Shown one piece after another: positions 16,597 through 24,338 of a DNA stretch of 64,000 bases. Position 1 is the stretch's first letter; every line of letters starts with the position of its first letter. The DNA lies in the NCBI RefSeq assembly GCF_048381675.1, contig NZ_JBLWIS010000005.1, positions 62,001 through 126,000 on the forward strand. The letters run 5' to 3'. The position numbers were made by a program, and so were the translations under genes. The notes below the pieces were generated by a model, which saw nothing but the letters and a program-made list of their open reading frames with translations, was not told the origin of the DNA and did no database searches. The DNA comes from Advenella sp048381675 (GTDB lineage Bacteria > Pseudomonadota > Gammaproteobacteria > Burkholderiales > Burkholderiaceae_B).

Positions 16597-17178
16597 ATGT
16601 CACAACCATTAACTACGGTCGTCATCAACGGCAGCTTGCACCGCCCATCCCGTACCGGTGTACTGCTGAATGAAATCGAGAAACAAATATCAAAGCGAGT
16701 TACGCTTGAAACTGAATTCATCGATCTAGTCGATCTGGTTCCCTATATTGGAACAGCACTTTCCGCCGATCATCTGAACGATTATGCAAAACAGGCTTTA
16801 TCACGAATTGAAAAGGCCGATTTTCTAATCGTAGGGACTCCCGTATTCAAGGGCTCCATTCCCGGCCTGTGTAAACATTTGTTTGACCTGGTTGATATGA
16901 ATGCCATCGCTGGCAAACCTGTTCTGCTGGCTGCAACCGGTGGCAGCACCCGACATGCGTTGATGATTGACCACCAGCTACGCACCCTGTTCGGGTTCTT
17001 TCATGCGCTTAGCCTGCCTGCCGGCATATACGCCACGCAGGAAGACATTGAGGATGGCCTGATTACAAGCGCTGCCCTAAGACAGCGCCTTGAACTGGTC
17101 GCCAATTTGGCAACACCTGTTCTGCAAGGCATCGCGTTACACCAACAAAATAAAGCGGAAGAACTGCTCCCTGCATAA
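16597..17178 (+). CDS. NAD(P)H-dependent FMN reductase (SsuE/MsuE-like)
   Basis: A 193-residue flavodoxin-fold reductase of the NADPH_dep_FMN_red family. The FMN phosphate-binding loop is VINGSLHRPSRTG at the N-terminus; the second FMN contact is VGTPVFKGSIPGL near residue 85. SsuE and MsuE have this layout and length. The product, FMNH2, is what the SsuD-like, LLM and SfnB-like enzymes of the island need, so this gene probably completes the two-component monooxygenases. It is the last intact gene of the island before the EamA-like remnant. Confidence 0.9.
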   Translation: MSQPLTTVVINGSLHRPSRTGVLLNEIEKQISKRVTLETEFIDLVDLVPYIGTALSADHLNDYAKQALSRIEKADFLIVGTPVFKGSIPGLCKHLFDLVDMNAIAGKPVLLAATGGSTRHALMIDHQLRTLFGFFHALSLPAGIYATQEDIEDGLITSAALRQRLELVANLATPVLQGIALHQQNKAEELLPA

Positions 17179-17191
17179 CCATATTTCAAAG

Positions 17192-17349
17192 GGACTAATC
17201 ATTTTCCTTGCGCGGGTTTATGCTATTGTTGAGCCTTGGATACTGTTTGCCGAGACCCACCCAATGCATGGTTATTGGTGGGTTATTTATAATAACGGCA
17301 GTCATCTTTCCCAAGCAAACATAGCTTAAAAATAAAAGAGGAATTTATT
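17192..17349 (+). pseudogene. Degenerate 3' remnant of an EamA transporter gene
   Basis: The region aligns along its length with the last ~115 bp of the EamA gene and its downstream spacer (about 3065-3220). It includes an identical 17-mer, TGGATACTGTTTGCCGA, at 17237-17253 and 3109-3125, plus near matches such as GTTATTGGTGG and ATAACGGCAG. The frame is broken. Its similarity continues into the xth start. It marks the right boundary of the 14-kb sulfur island. Confidence 0.75.
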
Positions 17350-18135
17350 TTGTTACGCGTTACCTCCATCAATGTCAACGGCATTCGTTCCGCCGCCAAA
17401 AAAGGACTTATTCCCTGGCTGGAAAAACATAATGCCGATATTGTCTGCCTACAGGAAATTAAAGTTAGCGACCCGGACCTGGTTAACGAATTGCGCAACC
17501 CGCTTGATTACCGCGGCTTTTTTTGCCACGCTGAAAAAAAAGGCTATAGCGGGGTAGGCATTTATACCCGCCAAGATGTACCGGTAGCAACCGGCATGGG
17601 CTGTGATGAATTTGACGCGGAAGGCCGGCTGATCCGTGCCCGCTGGGATGACCTGACCGTTATCAGTGCCTACCTGCCTTCAGGCTCCAGTAGCGAAGAA
17701 CGGCAAGCGGCCAAGTTCCGTTTCCTGGACAAATTCGGTCCCTGGATTGATGCCATGATGGAAGACCATCTAAAAACCGGTCACAACTACATCATTTGCG
17801 GTGACTGGAATATCGCCCACAAGGAAATTGACCTGAAAAACTGGAAAGGCAACCTGAAGAACTCGGGTTTTACACCGGAAGAGCGGGCCTGGATGTCAGA
17901 TGTCTTTGACCGCCGGGGTTTTGTGGATGTGTTCAGGAAGCTGAACCCCGAGCCCGACCAATACACCTGGTGGAGCAACCGTGGCCAGGCCTGGGCCAAA
18001 AACGTGGGGTGGCGGATTGATTACCAAATTGCAACCCCGGGCATTGCCGACAAAGCCGTGGCCACCTCTATTTATAAAGACGAGCGTTTTTCAGACCACG
18101 CACCGCTAACGATTGATTACGACATTAGCCTTTAA
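17350..18135 (+). CDS. xth: Exodeoxyribonuclease III (AP endonuclease)
   Basis: A 261-residue enzyme of base-excision repair that cuts 5' to abasic sites and removes 3' blocks. Motifs are INVNGIRSA at the N-terminus, LQEIKV with the metal-binding Glu, GDWNIAH with catalytic Asp/Asn, the YTWWSNRGQAWAKNVGWRIDY block, and SDHAPL at the C-terminus. The start is a TTG at 17350 preceded by AGAGGA; no in-frame ATG fits, and MLRVTSINVNG matches the family start. The upstream DNA is a broken copy of the EamA tail, so its promoter context has probably been rearranged. It is convergent with ampG. Confidence 0.93.
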   Translation: MLRVTSINVNGIRSAAKKGLIPWLEKHNADIVCLQEIKVSDPDLVNELRNPLDYRGFFCHAEKKGYSGVGIYTRQDVPVATGMGCDEFDAEGRLIRARWDDLTVISAYLPSGSSSEERQAAKFRFLDKFGPWIDAMMEDHLKTGHNYIICGDWNIAHKEIDLKNWKGNLKNSGFTPEERAWMSDVFDRRGFVDVFRKLNPEPDQYTWWSNRGQAWAKNVGWRIDYQIATPGIADKAVATSIYKDERFSDHAPLTIDYDISL

Positions 18136-18202
18136 GCTTACCGGCAGGACTGGCAAGGCTGACCTAGATACCGACATTATTGCCCGCTCAGGGTTCGTAC
18201 GT

Positions 18203-18285
18203 GTTCCCATGCAGGAGTGAACTGACCCCAAAAAGTTGGACACCCATTCAACTTTTAGGGGTCAGTTCAGAGCGTGGGAATGCAT
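18203..18285. repeat. REP palindrome interrupted by a 52-bp insertion-sequence-end palindrome
   Basis: REP halves GTTCCCATGCAGGAG (18203-18217) and GAGCGTGGGAATGC (from 18270) flank a 52-bp element (18218-18269). The element starts TGAACTGACCCC, ends GGGGTCAGTTCA, and pairs over 21 bp with one mismatch. GAG occurs on both sides, as a 3-bp target duplication would. The terminal sequence resembles IS3-family ends. It lies between the convergent xth and ampG genes, where it can also fold as a bidirectional terminator. Confidence 0.7.
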
Positions 18286-18290
18286 ACATA

Positions 18291-19595
18291 TTAGCGAGAT
18301 GCAGTAGACATTCCTGCTTCGGTTTCAGCGCCCGCATCTTCCGTTTCTTGCGGCCGGTCCAACCGGTTAAGCTCCTTGCGGCGAAACCACAACAGCAACA
18401 AACCGGGCAGCGCAATAAACACCGTAAAAATAAAGAATCCGGGCCAGCCAAACGATTCCACCAGTGGCGGGGTCAGGGGACCTGCCAGAAAAACGCGTCC
18501 CACTGAAGACAAAGCCGATAACAGGGCAAACTGGGTAGCCGTAAACTGCTGGTGACACAAGGCCATTAACAGCGCCACAAAAGCGGCCGTCCCCAAGCCC
18601 CCACACAGGTTTTCCAGGCCAACCGCAAGCGCCATCACAGGAATGCTTTGCGGCATAATGGCAACCACCCAATATGCCAGGTTGGATACTGCCTGCATTA
18701 CCCCAAAAAACATCAACGAACGGTAAAGGCCCAGCTTGCTCATGATGGAACCCCCTACCAGGGCCCCAATGATGGTCGCGATAACGGCCAGGATCTTGTT
18801 GACCGAACCCACCACCTCGGGCGGAAAACCGGCCCCACGAATCAGGAAGGTCGTGGACAGGGCGCCGGCAAAGGCATCACCCAGTTTATAAAATACGATC
18901 AGGGCCAGAATGGACCATGCCTCGGGACGTGAAAAAAACTCCCGGAACGGCACGGTAAAGGCATCATAAATATTGCGCGGCGGCTGTATTCGTGAGTCAT
19001 CCGGCTCAGGGGCCAGCCAGGTTAGCACGGCAAAACCGAACATCAACAGGCCCATGAGCAGATACATATTGGCCCACCCCAGCCAGACCGAGGCAATCAC
19101 CAGCGCCAGACCTCCGGAAACAATCATCCCGATGCGATAGCCCAGCGTACGGATGGCCGCCCCCGCTGCCCGCTCTTCAGGTTTCAGCACTTCGGCGCTA
19201 TAAGCATCGAAGGCAATATCCTGGGTAGCCGACAGAAAGGCCACCGCGGTAGCCAGCAAGGCCAGCACAAACAGGTTTTCAGACGGGCTGAACAGGCTCA
19301 TGCAAGCAATGGTGATGCCCAAAGCAATTTGCGCAATCGCCATCCAGCCACGCCGCCGTCCCATGAAGGGAGGCACAAAGCGGTCAATGAGGGGAGCCCA
19401 CAGGAATTTGAACGTATACGCCGCCCCCACCAGGGTCAGGAAACCGATTTCCTTGAGCGACACATTTTCAACCGTTGCCCAGGCCTGCAGGGTGCCTCCG
19501 GTCAGCGCCAGTGGCAAGCCACTGGCCACCCCGAGCAACAGCAATGGATAAACCCGGCGGCTCAGATAAGGTTGGATATAGTTGAAAATATGCAT
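18291..19595 (-). CDS. ampG: AmpG-type muropeptide permease (MFS transporter)
   Basis: A 434-residue MFS protein with about 12-14 membrane helices. The family's opening LLLLGVASGLPLALTGGTLQ and the loop FMGRRRGWM are characteristic of AmpG, as is SATQDIAFDAYS. AmpG imports GlcNAc-anhydroMurNAc peptides from the periplasm for cell-wall recycling and, in species with ampC, links recycling to beta-lactamase induction. No ampC or ampR lies in the window. The 3' end is next to the IS-derived hairpin shared with xth. Confidence 0.85.
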   Translation of the reverse strand: MHIFNYIQPYLSRRVYPLLLLGVASGLPLALTGGTLQAWATVENVSLKEIGFLTLVGAAYTFKFLWAPLIDRFVPPFMGRRRGWMAIAQIALGITIACMSLFSPSENLFVLALLATAVAFLSATQDIAFDAYSAEVLKPEERAAGAAIRTLGYRIGMIVSGGLALVIASVWLGWANMYLLMGLLMFGFAVLTWLAPEPDDSRIQPPRNIYDAFTVPFREFFSRPEAWSILALIVFYKLGDAFAGALSTTFLIRGAGFPPEVVGSVNKILAVIATIIGALVGGSIMSKLGLYRSLMFFGVMQAVSNLAYWVVAIMPQSIPVMALAVGLENLCGGLGTAAFVALLMALCHQQFTATQFALLSALSSVGRVFLAGPLTPPLVESFGWPGFFIFTVFIALPGLLLLWFRRKELNRLDRPQETEDAGAETEAGMSTASR

Positions 19596-19640
19596 ACTCC
19601 TTGATTGACCGGGCTATGTGTTAGGCGAAAGAAAAAAGAT

Positions 19641-20273
19641 TTATTCCTTCGCCAAGGGCGCTGACTCAAAGTGATAAACCGCCAGCGTACTGCGCCAGCT
19701 TGGCAGGAAAGCAATTTCCCGATCCTCATTGAAGGTGGCGCGCTCGAGTATTTTAATCCCCAGTTGGCTGGTCAGCGCCTCAAAATCATGCAAGGTGCAC
19801 AAATGAATATTAGGCGTGTTATACCACTGATAAGGCATTTGCCCGGTAACCGGCATGCGGCCGTTAAGAATAGACCAGCCATGGGTCCAATGCCCGAAAT
19901 TGGGAAAAGACACAATACCGTAACGTGCCACCCGCGACATTTCCTTCAGGATATCTTCGGTATTCTTCATGGCTTGCAACGTTTGCGACAGCACGACCGT
20001 ATCAAACTGCCGGTCGTCAAACATGGCCAGACCATCTTCCAGGTTTTGCTGAATGACCTCTACCCCTTTTTGCACGCAGGTAATGACATGATTATCTTCA
20101 ATCTCAACGCCAACACCGGTTACACCCTTGCTATTTTGAACGTGTGCCAGCAAGGCACCGTCTCCACAGCCCAAGTCGAGTACACGGGTACCTTCCTTGA
20201 TCCAGCTGGCAATCCGAATGAGGTCGGGGCGGATTTTTCCCTGATTGGGCCTTAAAACCGATTTTTTATTCAT
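19641..20273 (-). CDS. metW: Methionine biosynthesis protein MetW
   Basis: A 210-residue SAM-methyltransferase-fold protein with motif I VLDLGCGDGALLAHV and the characteristic MetW stretch PNFGHW plus GQMPYQWYNTPN. MetW is encoded with MetX in many proteobacteria and is needed with it for homoserine acyltransfer. The ATG overlaps the metX stop by 4 nt, so the two are translationally coupled. Control is presumably shared with metX through the SAM-II riboswitch. Confidence 0.93.
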   Translation of the reverse strand: MNKKSVLRPNQGKIRPDLIRIASWIKEGTRVLDLGCGDGALLAHVQNSKGVTGVGVEIEDNHVITCVQKGVEVIQQNLEDGLAMFDDRQFDTVVLSQTLQAMKNTEDILKEMSRVARYGIVSFPNFGHWTHGWSILNGRMPVTGQMPYQWYNTPNIHLCTLHDFEALTSQLGIKILERATFNEDREIAFLPSWRSTLAVYHFESAPLAKE

Positions 20274-21460
20274 GCCGTTACCTCTGGAGCAAGATCAAGG
20301 GCCCGCACAATACGTTCGTAATACGCCTTAACGACGGCGTGATATCGGGGATCGGAAAGCAAAAAGGCATCGTGCCCATGTGGCGCGTCAATTTCGGCAT
20401 AAGTGACTTTGCTTTGGTTCTTTAGCAGGGCACGCACCAGTTCACGGGAACGCTCGGGCGGAAAACGCCAGTCTGTGGTGAAAGAAACCGTCAGGAAATC
20501 GGCCTGGACATTTGCCAGCGCCTTGCTCAGGTCTCCACCATGACGGCGGGCCGGATCGAAATAATCCAATGCCCGGGTAATCAGCAAATAAGTATTTGCG
20601 TCAAAGTAACCGGAGAACTTTTCTCCCTGATAGCGAAGGTAAGACTCGACTTCGAACTCGACATCGTAGCCATAACGGAAACGGCCGTCTTCGGTGGGAT
20701 TACGTTGCGCACGGCCGAATTTTTCGGCCATGTCATCATCGGATAAATACGTGATATGACCAATCATGCGGGCCACCGACAGGCCCCGTTTGGGCACGGT
20801 CTTGTGCGCATAATAGTCACCACCGTAAAACTCCGGGTCGGTAATGATGGCGCGCCGGGCCACTTCATTGAAAGCGATATTCTGGGCAGACAGGCTGCAG
20901 GTACTGGCAATGACCACGCAATGGGCCACCCGCTCGGGGCACTGGATTGCCCAGCTTAGGGCCTGCATGCCGCCCAGCGAACCTCCCATGACCGCCGCAA
21001 AGCGCTTAATGCCAAAATAATCAGCCACCCTGGCCTGCGCATGGACCCAGTCTTCGACAGTAAGCACCGGAAACGCCGCCCCCCACGGAGTGCCGGTTTG
21101 CGGATTAATGGAGGCTGGCCCCGAGGAACCGAAACAGGAACCCAGGTTATTGATGCCAATAACAAAGAAAATATTGGTATCCACCGGCTTGCCCGGACCC
21201 ACCATGTTATCCCACCAGCCGATATCATTGGGATCGCTAGCCGATATGCCGGCCACATGATGGGAAGCATTCAGGGCATGGCACACCAGTACGGCATTCG
21301 ATGCATTTTCATTGAGGGTGCCATAAGTTTCAATGGCAAGGGTATAGCTTTCAAGGACTTGCCCGCTTGCCAGGGGCAAGGGCTCTTGGAAGTCCAGGTA
21401 AACCGGACTGACAACACCAACGGATTGAGACAATTTTTTTTCAGGAATAGATTCGGCCAT
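20270..21460 (-). CDS. metX: Homoserine O-acyltransferase
   Basis: A 396-residue alpha/beta-hydrolase enzyme that acylates homoserine with acetyl- or succinyl-CoA, the first committed step of methionine synthesis. The nucleophile elbow is MGGSLGGMQAL near residue 150; the acid and base are in TTDWRFPPER and APHGHDAFLL. Whether acetyl or succinyl is used cannot be settled by eye. The ATG at 21460 lies directly after a SAM-II riboswitch whose last element overlaps the ribosome-binding site, so methionine/SAM sufficiency should stop translation. metW follows with a 4-nt overlap. Confidence 0.94.
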   Translation of the reverse strand: MAESIPEKKLSQSVGVVSPVYLDFQEPLPLASGQVLESYTLAIETYGTLNENASNAVLVCHALNASHHVAGISASDPNDIGWWDNMVGPGKPVDTNIFFVIGINNLGSCFGSSGPASINPQTGTPWGAAFPVLTVEDWVHAQARVADYFGIKRFAAVMGGSLGGMQALSWAIQCPERVAHCVVIASTCSLSAQNIAFNEVARRAIITDPEFYGGDYYAHKTVPKRGLSVARMIGHITYLSDDDMAEKFGRAQRNPTEDGRFRYGYDVEFEVESYLRYQGEKFSGYFDANTYLLITRALDYFDPARRHGGDLSKALANVQADFLTVSFTTDWRFPPERSRELVRALLKNQSKVTYAEIDAPHGHDAFLLSDPRYHAVVKAYYERIVRALDLAPEVTA

Positions 21461-21463
21461 AAG

Positions 21464-21523
21464 GACCTCTTTAGCTGGATTTTTGAAGCGCCCGCAAGCA
21501 GATCAAGCAAATCGGCGCAAAAC
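21464..21523 (-). ncRNA. SAM-II (SAM-alpha) riboswitch upstream of metX
   Basis: On the minus strand the leader reads GCGCC-GATTTG, then CTTGC, GGCGC, AAAAATCC and GCTAAA-GAGG, ending a few bases before the metX ATG. The order stem, GATTTG, CTTGC, stem, A-rich linker, GCTAAA matches the SAM-II pseudoknot aptamer as I know it. The P1 stem is GCGCC (complement of 21514-21518) with GGCGC (complement of 21488-21492). GCTAAA (complement of 21470-21475) runs directly into the AGAGG ribosome-binding site, so ligand binding would block initiation. Confidence 0.85.
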
Positions 21524-21568
21524 TTTGAAAGCATGATTCTAACATCTTCAACGGCATACGACAGGCAT

Positions 21569-22078
21569 TTAGTTGATTTTCACCCCATCAAGAAACTGCC
21601 TGACCTGTTCTGCCGGTGCCTGGTTGTCTGCAGCCACATAGGCTTGGGCGATAATACCGTTGGCCGCCAGTATTTTGACATGCACATTGAAAACCTTGCC
21701 GTTTACCCCCTTGTAAAAACTGAATATTTCCCCAAAAGCGGGCGCCGGGTCGGGCATGGGTTCGCCCATGGTGTAGTAAACCGAAGCCATAAGTGCCCTG
21801 CCTTTTTGCTCAATTTTTGCCTGCTCGGCCACCATCTCCACCGGAAAGACACGATATCCCACGGCATACACCTCATCGCTGACCGTGGCAATCTGCATGG
21901 TAAACGGCATTTTTTCACCATCAAGCTCCACCTGCCTGGTTTGCTCCACCGGCCGGGCCGGAAACAAAGCCGTCAGATTGCCTTCCGCGGTATTCACGCT
22001 ACGCCAGTCATACTCGGGCGAACAGGCACCCAGCAACACAAAGGACATAAGCAGAAAAAAACGGGTAATTACATTCAT
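21569..22078 (-). CDS. Putative lipoprotein, function unknown
   Basis: A 169-residue protein with a lipoprotein signal: charged start, hydrophobic FFLLMSFVLLGAC and a lipobox LGAC with Cys19. The mature part begins SPEYDWRSVN, and SPEYDWR is a motif common among Burkholderiales hypothetical lipoproteins. No enzymatic signature is visible. It sits between the metX leader and the divergent gshA gene. Membrane location follows from the lipobox; whether inner or outer is unclear (Ser at +2 favours outer). Confidence 0.75.
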   Translation of the reverse strand: MNVITRFFLLMSFVLLGACSPEYDWRSVNTAEGNLTALFPARPVEQTRQVELDGEKMPFTMQIATVSDEVYAVGYRVFPVEMVAEQAKIEQKGRALMASVYYTMGEPMPDPAPAFGEIFSFYKGVNGKVFNVHVKILAANGIIAQAYVAADNQAPAEQVRQFLDGVKIN

Positions 22079-22173
22079 GTTGGGGATAAAAATATTATAA
22101 AAAATAATTTTCAGGCCAATTGGCCCACTTCTCCCTTAAAATCGAATTTTCGTCAGACGATTCAGGATTATTT

Positions 22174-23727
22174 GTGCAGCGCTTTACTCAATTACAACAA
22201 CATCGCGACATCTTAACCCGAACCATGCGTGGAATTGAACGTGAAGGTTTACGTGTTAACCGGGAAGGTCATTTATCGCGTCAATCGCATCCGCTGGCGC
22301 TTGGCTCGGCACTTACACACCCTCATATTACTACCGATTACTCTGAATCGCTGCTTGAATTGATTACCGGTACCCACACCACCGTGGAATCCCTGTTGCA
22401 GGAACTGCGCCAGGTTCACCAGTTCGTGATGCAGCAGGTCAGCCAGGAAAGCCTCTGGATGCAATCAATGCCTGCTGTTTTGCCTTCCGAAGCAGAGATC
22501 CCTATTGCCTGGTATGGCACTTCCAATTCAGGCATGCTCAAGCACGTTTACCGCAGGGGTCTGGCCGAACGTTATGGCAAAAAAATGCAATGTATTGCCG
22601 GTGTGCATTACAACTTTTCCCTGCCGCCCGATTTATGGCACTTGCTTGAATACCAAGGCAATACCCACCAGGAACAGCAATCCAATGGCTACCTTGCCCT
22701 GATTCGCAACTTTACCCATTACTCATGGCTCCTGATGTATCTGTTTGGCGCCTCTCCGGCAGTTTCAAAATCATTTTTGGCTGATACCCCCCATGATCTG
22801 CAAACACTGGATCACGACACACTATACCTGCCTTACGCCACCAGCCTTCGCATGAGTGACCTGGGCTACCAGAATGATGCGCAGGCAGCCCTGACCCTTT
22901 GCTACAACGACCTAGGTTCTTTTGTTAGCAAAATGTACAATGCGGTCACCCAACCCTGGCCTGCCTACGAAAAGATTGGCACACACCGTGACGGAGAATG
23001 GATTCAGCTAAACACCAATGTCCTGCAAATAGAAAATGAATTCTATTCCAGCATTCGTCCCAAGCGCACCACGGCACGCGGAGAACGGCCGGTAACCGCA
23101 CTCATGGAGCGCGGCATACAGTATGTTGAAGTCCGCTGCCTGGATATCGATCCCTTTGAACCGGTTGGCATTGCCGACACCACCTGTCACTTCATGGATG
23201 CCTTCCTGCTTTTCTGCGCAGTCAATGAGAGCCGTTGCTTACCGTTTGACGGCCCTTGTGAAATCTGCCAGGACAATTTCAAACATGTAGTGAAAAACGG
23301 TCGCAAACCGGGCTTGACCCTGAATAACGAAGGCAACAGCATAAGCCTGCAAGACTGGGGACACCAGATCCTGGACCAGGTAAATCTTTATGCCAAAGAA
23401 CTTGATATTGCCTACAGTACAACCCAATACAGTGCTGCCGTAGAATTGCAGCGCCAGAAACTGGACAACGCCGGGCTTACCCCTTCTGCCCGCCTGTTGA
23501 GCGAACTGCGTGAAAGCGGCTTAAGCCTGCACGACTATACCTTGCTGAAGAGCCAGGAAAAGTCGGATGAACTACGATTTGCCGAATTGCCACCCGAAGT
23601 GGACCAGCAATTCAAAACCATGGCCCAAGACTCCATTCTTGAGCAAAAAGAGCTGGAAGCATCCGACACCGAAAGCTTTGAAGCTTATGTCGAACACTAT
23701 CACGCATCCCTGAAAAAACCGGCCTGA
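22174..23727 (+). CDS. gshA: Glutamate-cysteine ligase
   Basis: A 517-residue enzyme that joins glutamate and cysteine in the first step of glutathione synthesis. It belongs to the proteobacterial GshA type: GIEREGLRVN near the N-terminus, SALTHPHITTDYSESLLELIT, and later RCLDIDPFEP. The start is set at GTG 22174 because CAGGA lies 6 nt before it and the resulting N-terminus matches the family length; an upstream TTG at 22120 is unsupported. It is divergent from the lipoprotein gene and followed by a hairpin. Cysteine demand links it loosely to the metXW and sulfur genes nearby. Confidence 0.93.
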   Translation: MQRFTQLQQHRDILTRTMRGIEREGLRVNREGHLSRQSHPLALGSALTHPHITTDYSESLLELITGTHTTVESLLQELRQVHQFVMQQVSQESLWMQSMPAVLPSEAEIPIAWYGTSNSGMLKHVYRRGLAERYGKKMQCIAGVHYNFSLPPDLWHLLEYQGNTHQEQQSNGYLALIRNFTHYSWLLMYLFGASPAVSKSFLADTPHDLQTLDHDTLYLPYATSLRMSDLGYQNDAQAALTLCYNDLGSFVSKMYNAVTQPWPAYEKIGTHRDGEWIQLNTNVLQIENEFYSSIRPKRTTARGERPVTALMERGIQYVEVRCLDIDPFEPVGIADTTCHFMDAFLLFCAVNESRCLPFDGPCEICQDNFKHVVKNGRKPGLTLNNEGNSISLQDWGHQILDQVNLYAKELDIAYSTTQYSAAVELQRQKLDNAGLTPSARLLSELRESGLSLHDYTLLKSQEKSDELRFAELPPEVDQQFKTMAQDSILEQKELEASDTESFEAYVEHYHASLKKPA

Positions 23728-23796
23728 TGCGCTGGCGAATAGGCTGCCTGCCCGCACTTATAACAAGGCAGCCCCCGCCAGATGCAACATACCCCT

Positions 23797-23820
23797 CGTT
23801 CCCACGCTCCCGCAAGGGAA
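23797..23820. repeat. REP-like palindrome, GTTCCCAYGC family
   Basis: Reads CGTTCCCACGCTCCCGCAAG, then GGAA. It is a degenerate copy of the family seen at 185, 18203 and 63786, and lies 70 bp after the gshA stop codon. Confidence 0.55.
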
Positions 23821-23844
23821 AAGACTGTCCAGCCAACAATAAAA

Positions 23845-23875
23845 CGCGGCAGGCAACAATGCAACACCTGCCGCG
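23845..23875 (+). terminator. Hairpin downstream of gshA
   Basis: CGCGGCAGG (23845-23853) pairs perfectly with CCTGCCGCG (23867-23875) around a 13-nt loop. A short GTTTCC-GGAAAC palindrome follows at 23881-23896 and a T run at about 23905. The spacing from stem to T run is long, so termination efficiency is uncertain. Confidence 0.5.
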
Positions 23876-23963
23876 AAAACGTTTCCACTTGGAAACTGTC
23901 ACCGTTTTTTAACACAAGCCAAGGATAATGCCCACATAACATTTTGATTTATATGGGTGTCCC

Positions 23964-24338
23964 ATGGAACAAGCCTATTTGTACAGAAATTTTGATGACC
24001 GCGTTCATAAAGACAATCCTTTCTATATAAACCTGGCCCTACCGTGCCAAAAAGAGGCCAATCCCGAATTTTATTCCCGCTCTGGCTGGCTCAGTGAAAA
24101 AGGCCTGAAAGAAGGCATCCCCCAAATCTTCAAGCACTACAATCCCAAGAGCGCCCTGCAATATGACTTGCTGATTCTTCGGCATTGCGCCAGAGGCAGC
24201 TATATCATCAGCCAGATCAAGGATGGCAGAAGCAATAAAAAAATTGCCCATTTCAATGATGAATATTTAATCAAGGCCAGGACCGCTTTCAAAGAACAAC
24301 TCACGCAGTCTGCCCAGGAAACCCTGTCACACCTCTAA
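23964..24338 (+). CDS. Hypothetical protein
   Basis: A 124-residue soluble protein with no signal peptide or membrane segment. I do not recognise a family. It is rich in aromatic and charged residues (YLYRNFDDRVHKDNPFYINL at the start; KKIAHFNDEYLIKARTAFKE near the end). The ATG at 23964 is preceded by no strong ribosome-binding site. It overlaps the convergent methyltransferase gene by 4 bp at the stop codons, which supports it being a real reading frame. Confidence 0.6.
   Translation: MEQAYLYRNFDDRVHKDNPFYINLALPCQKEANPEFYSRSGWLSEKGLKEGIPQIFKHYNPKSALQYDLLILRHCARGSYIISQIKDGRSNKKIAHFNDEYLIKARTAFKEQLTQSAQETLSHL

Noticed and set aside
3219..17349. Island as a classic transposon or phage
   Set aside because: No transposase, integrase, att-like perfect repeat or phage gene; only the imperfect junction repeats support mobility.
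22120..22173. Upstream TTG start for gshA
   Set aside because: No ribosome-binding site and an N-terminus longer than the family; the GTG at 22174 with CAGGA fits better.
23881..23896. GTTTCC-GGAAAC palindrome as a regulator site
   Set aside because: Too short and in a repeat-rich region; no regulated gene nearby fits.
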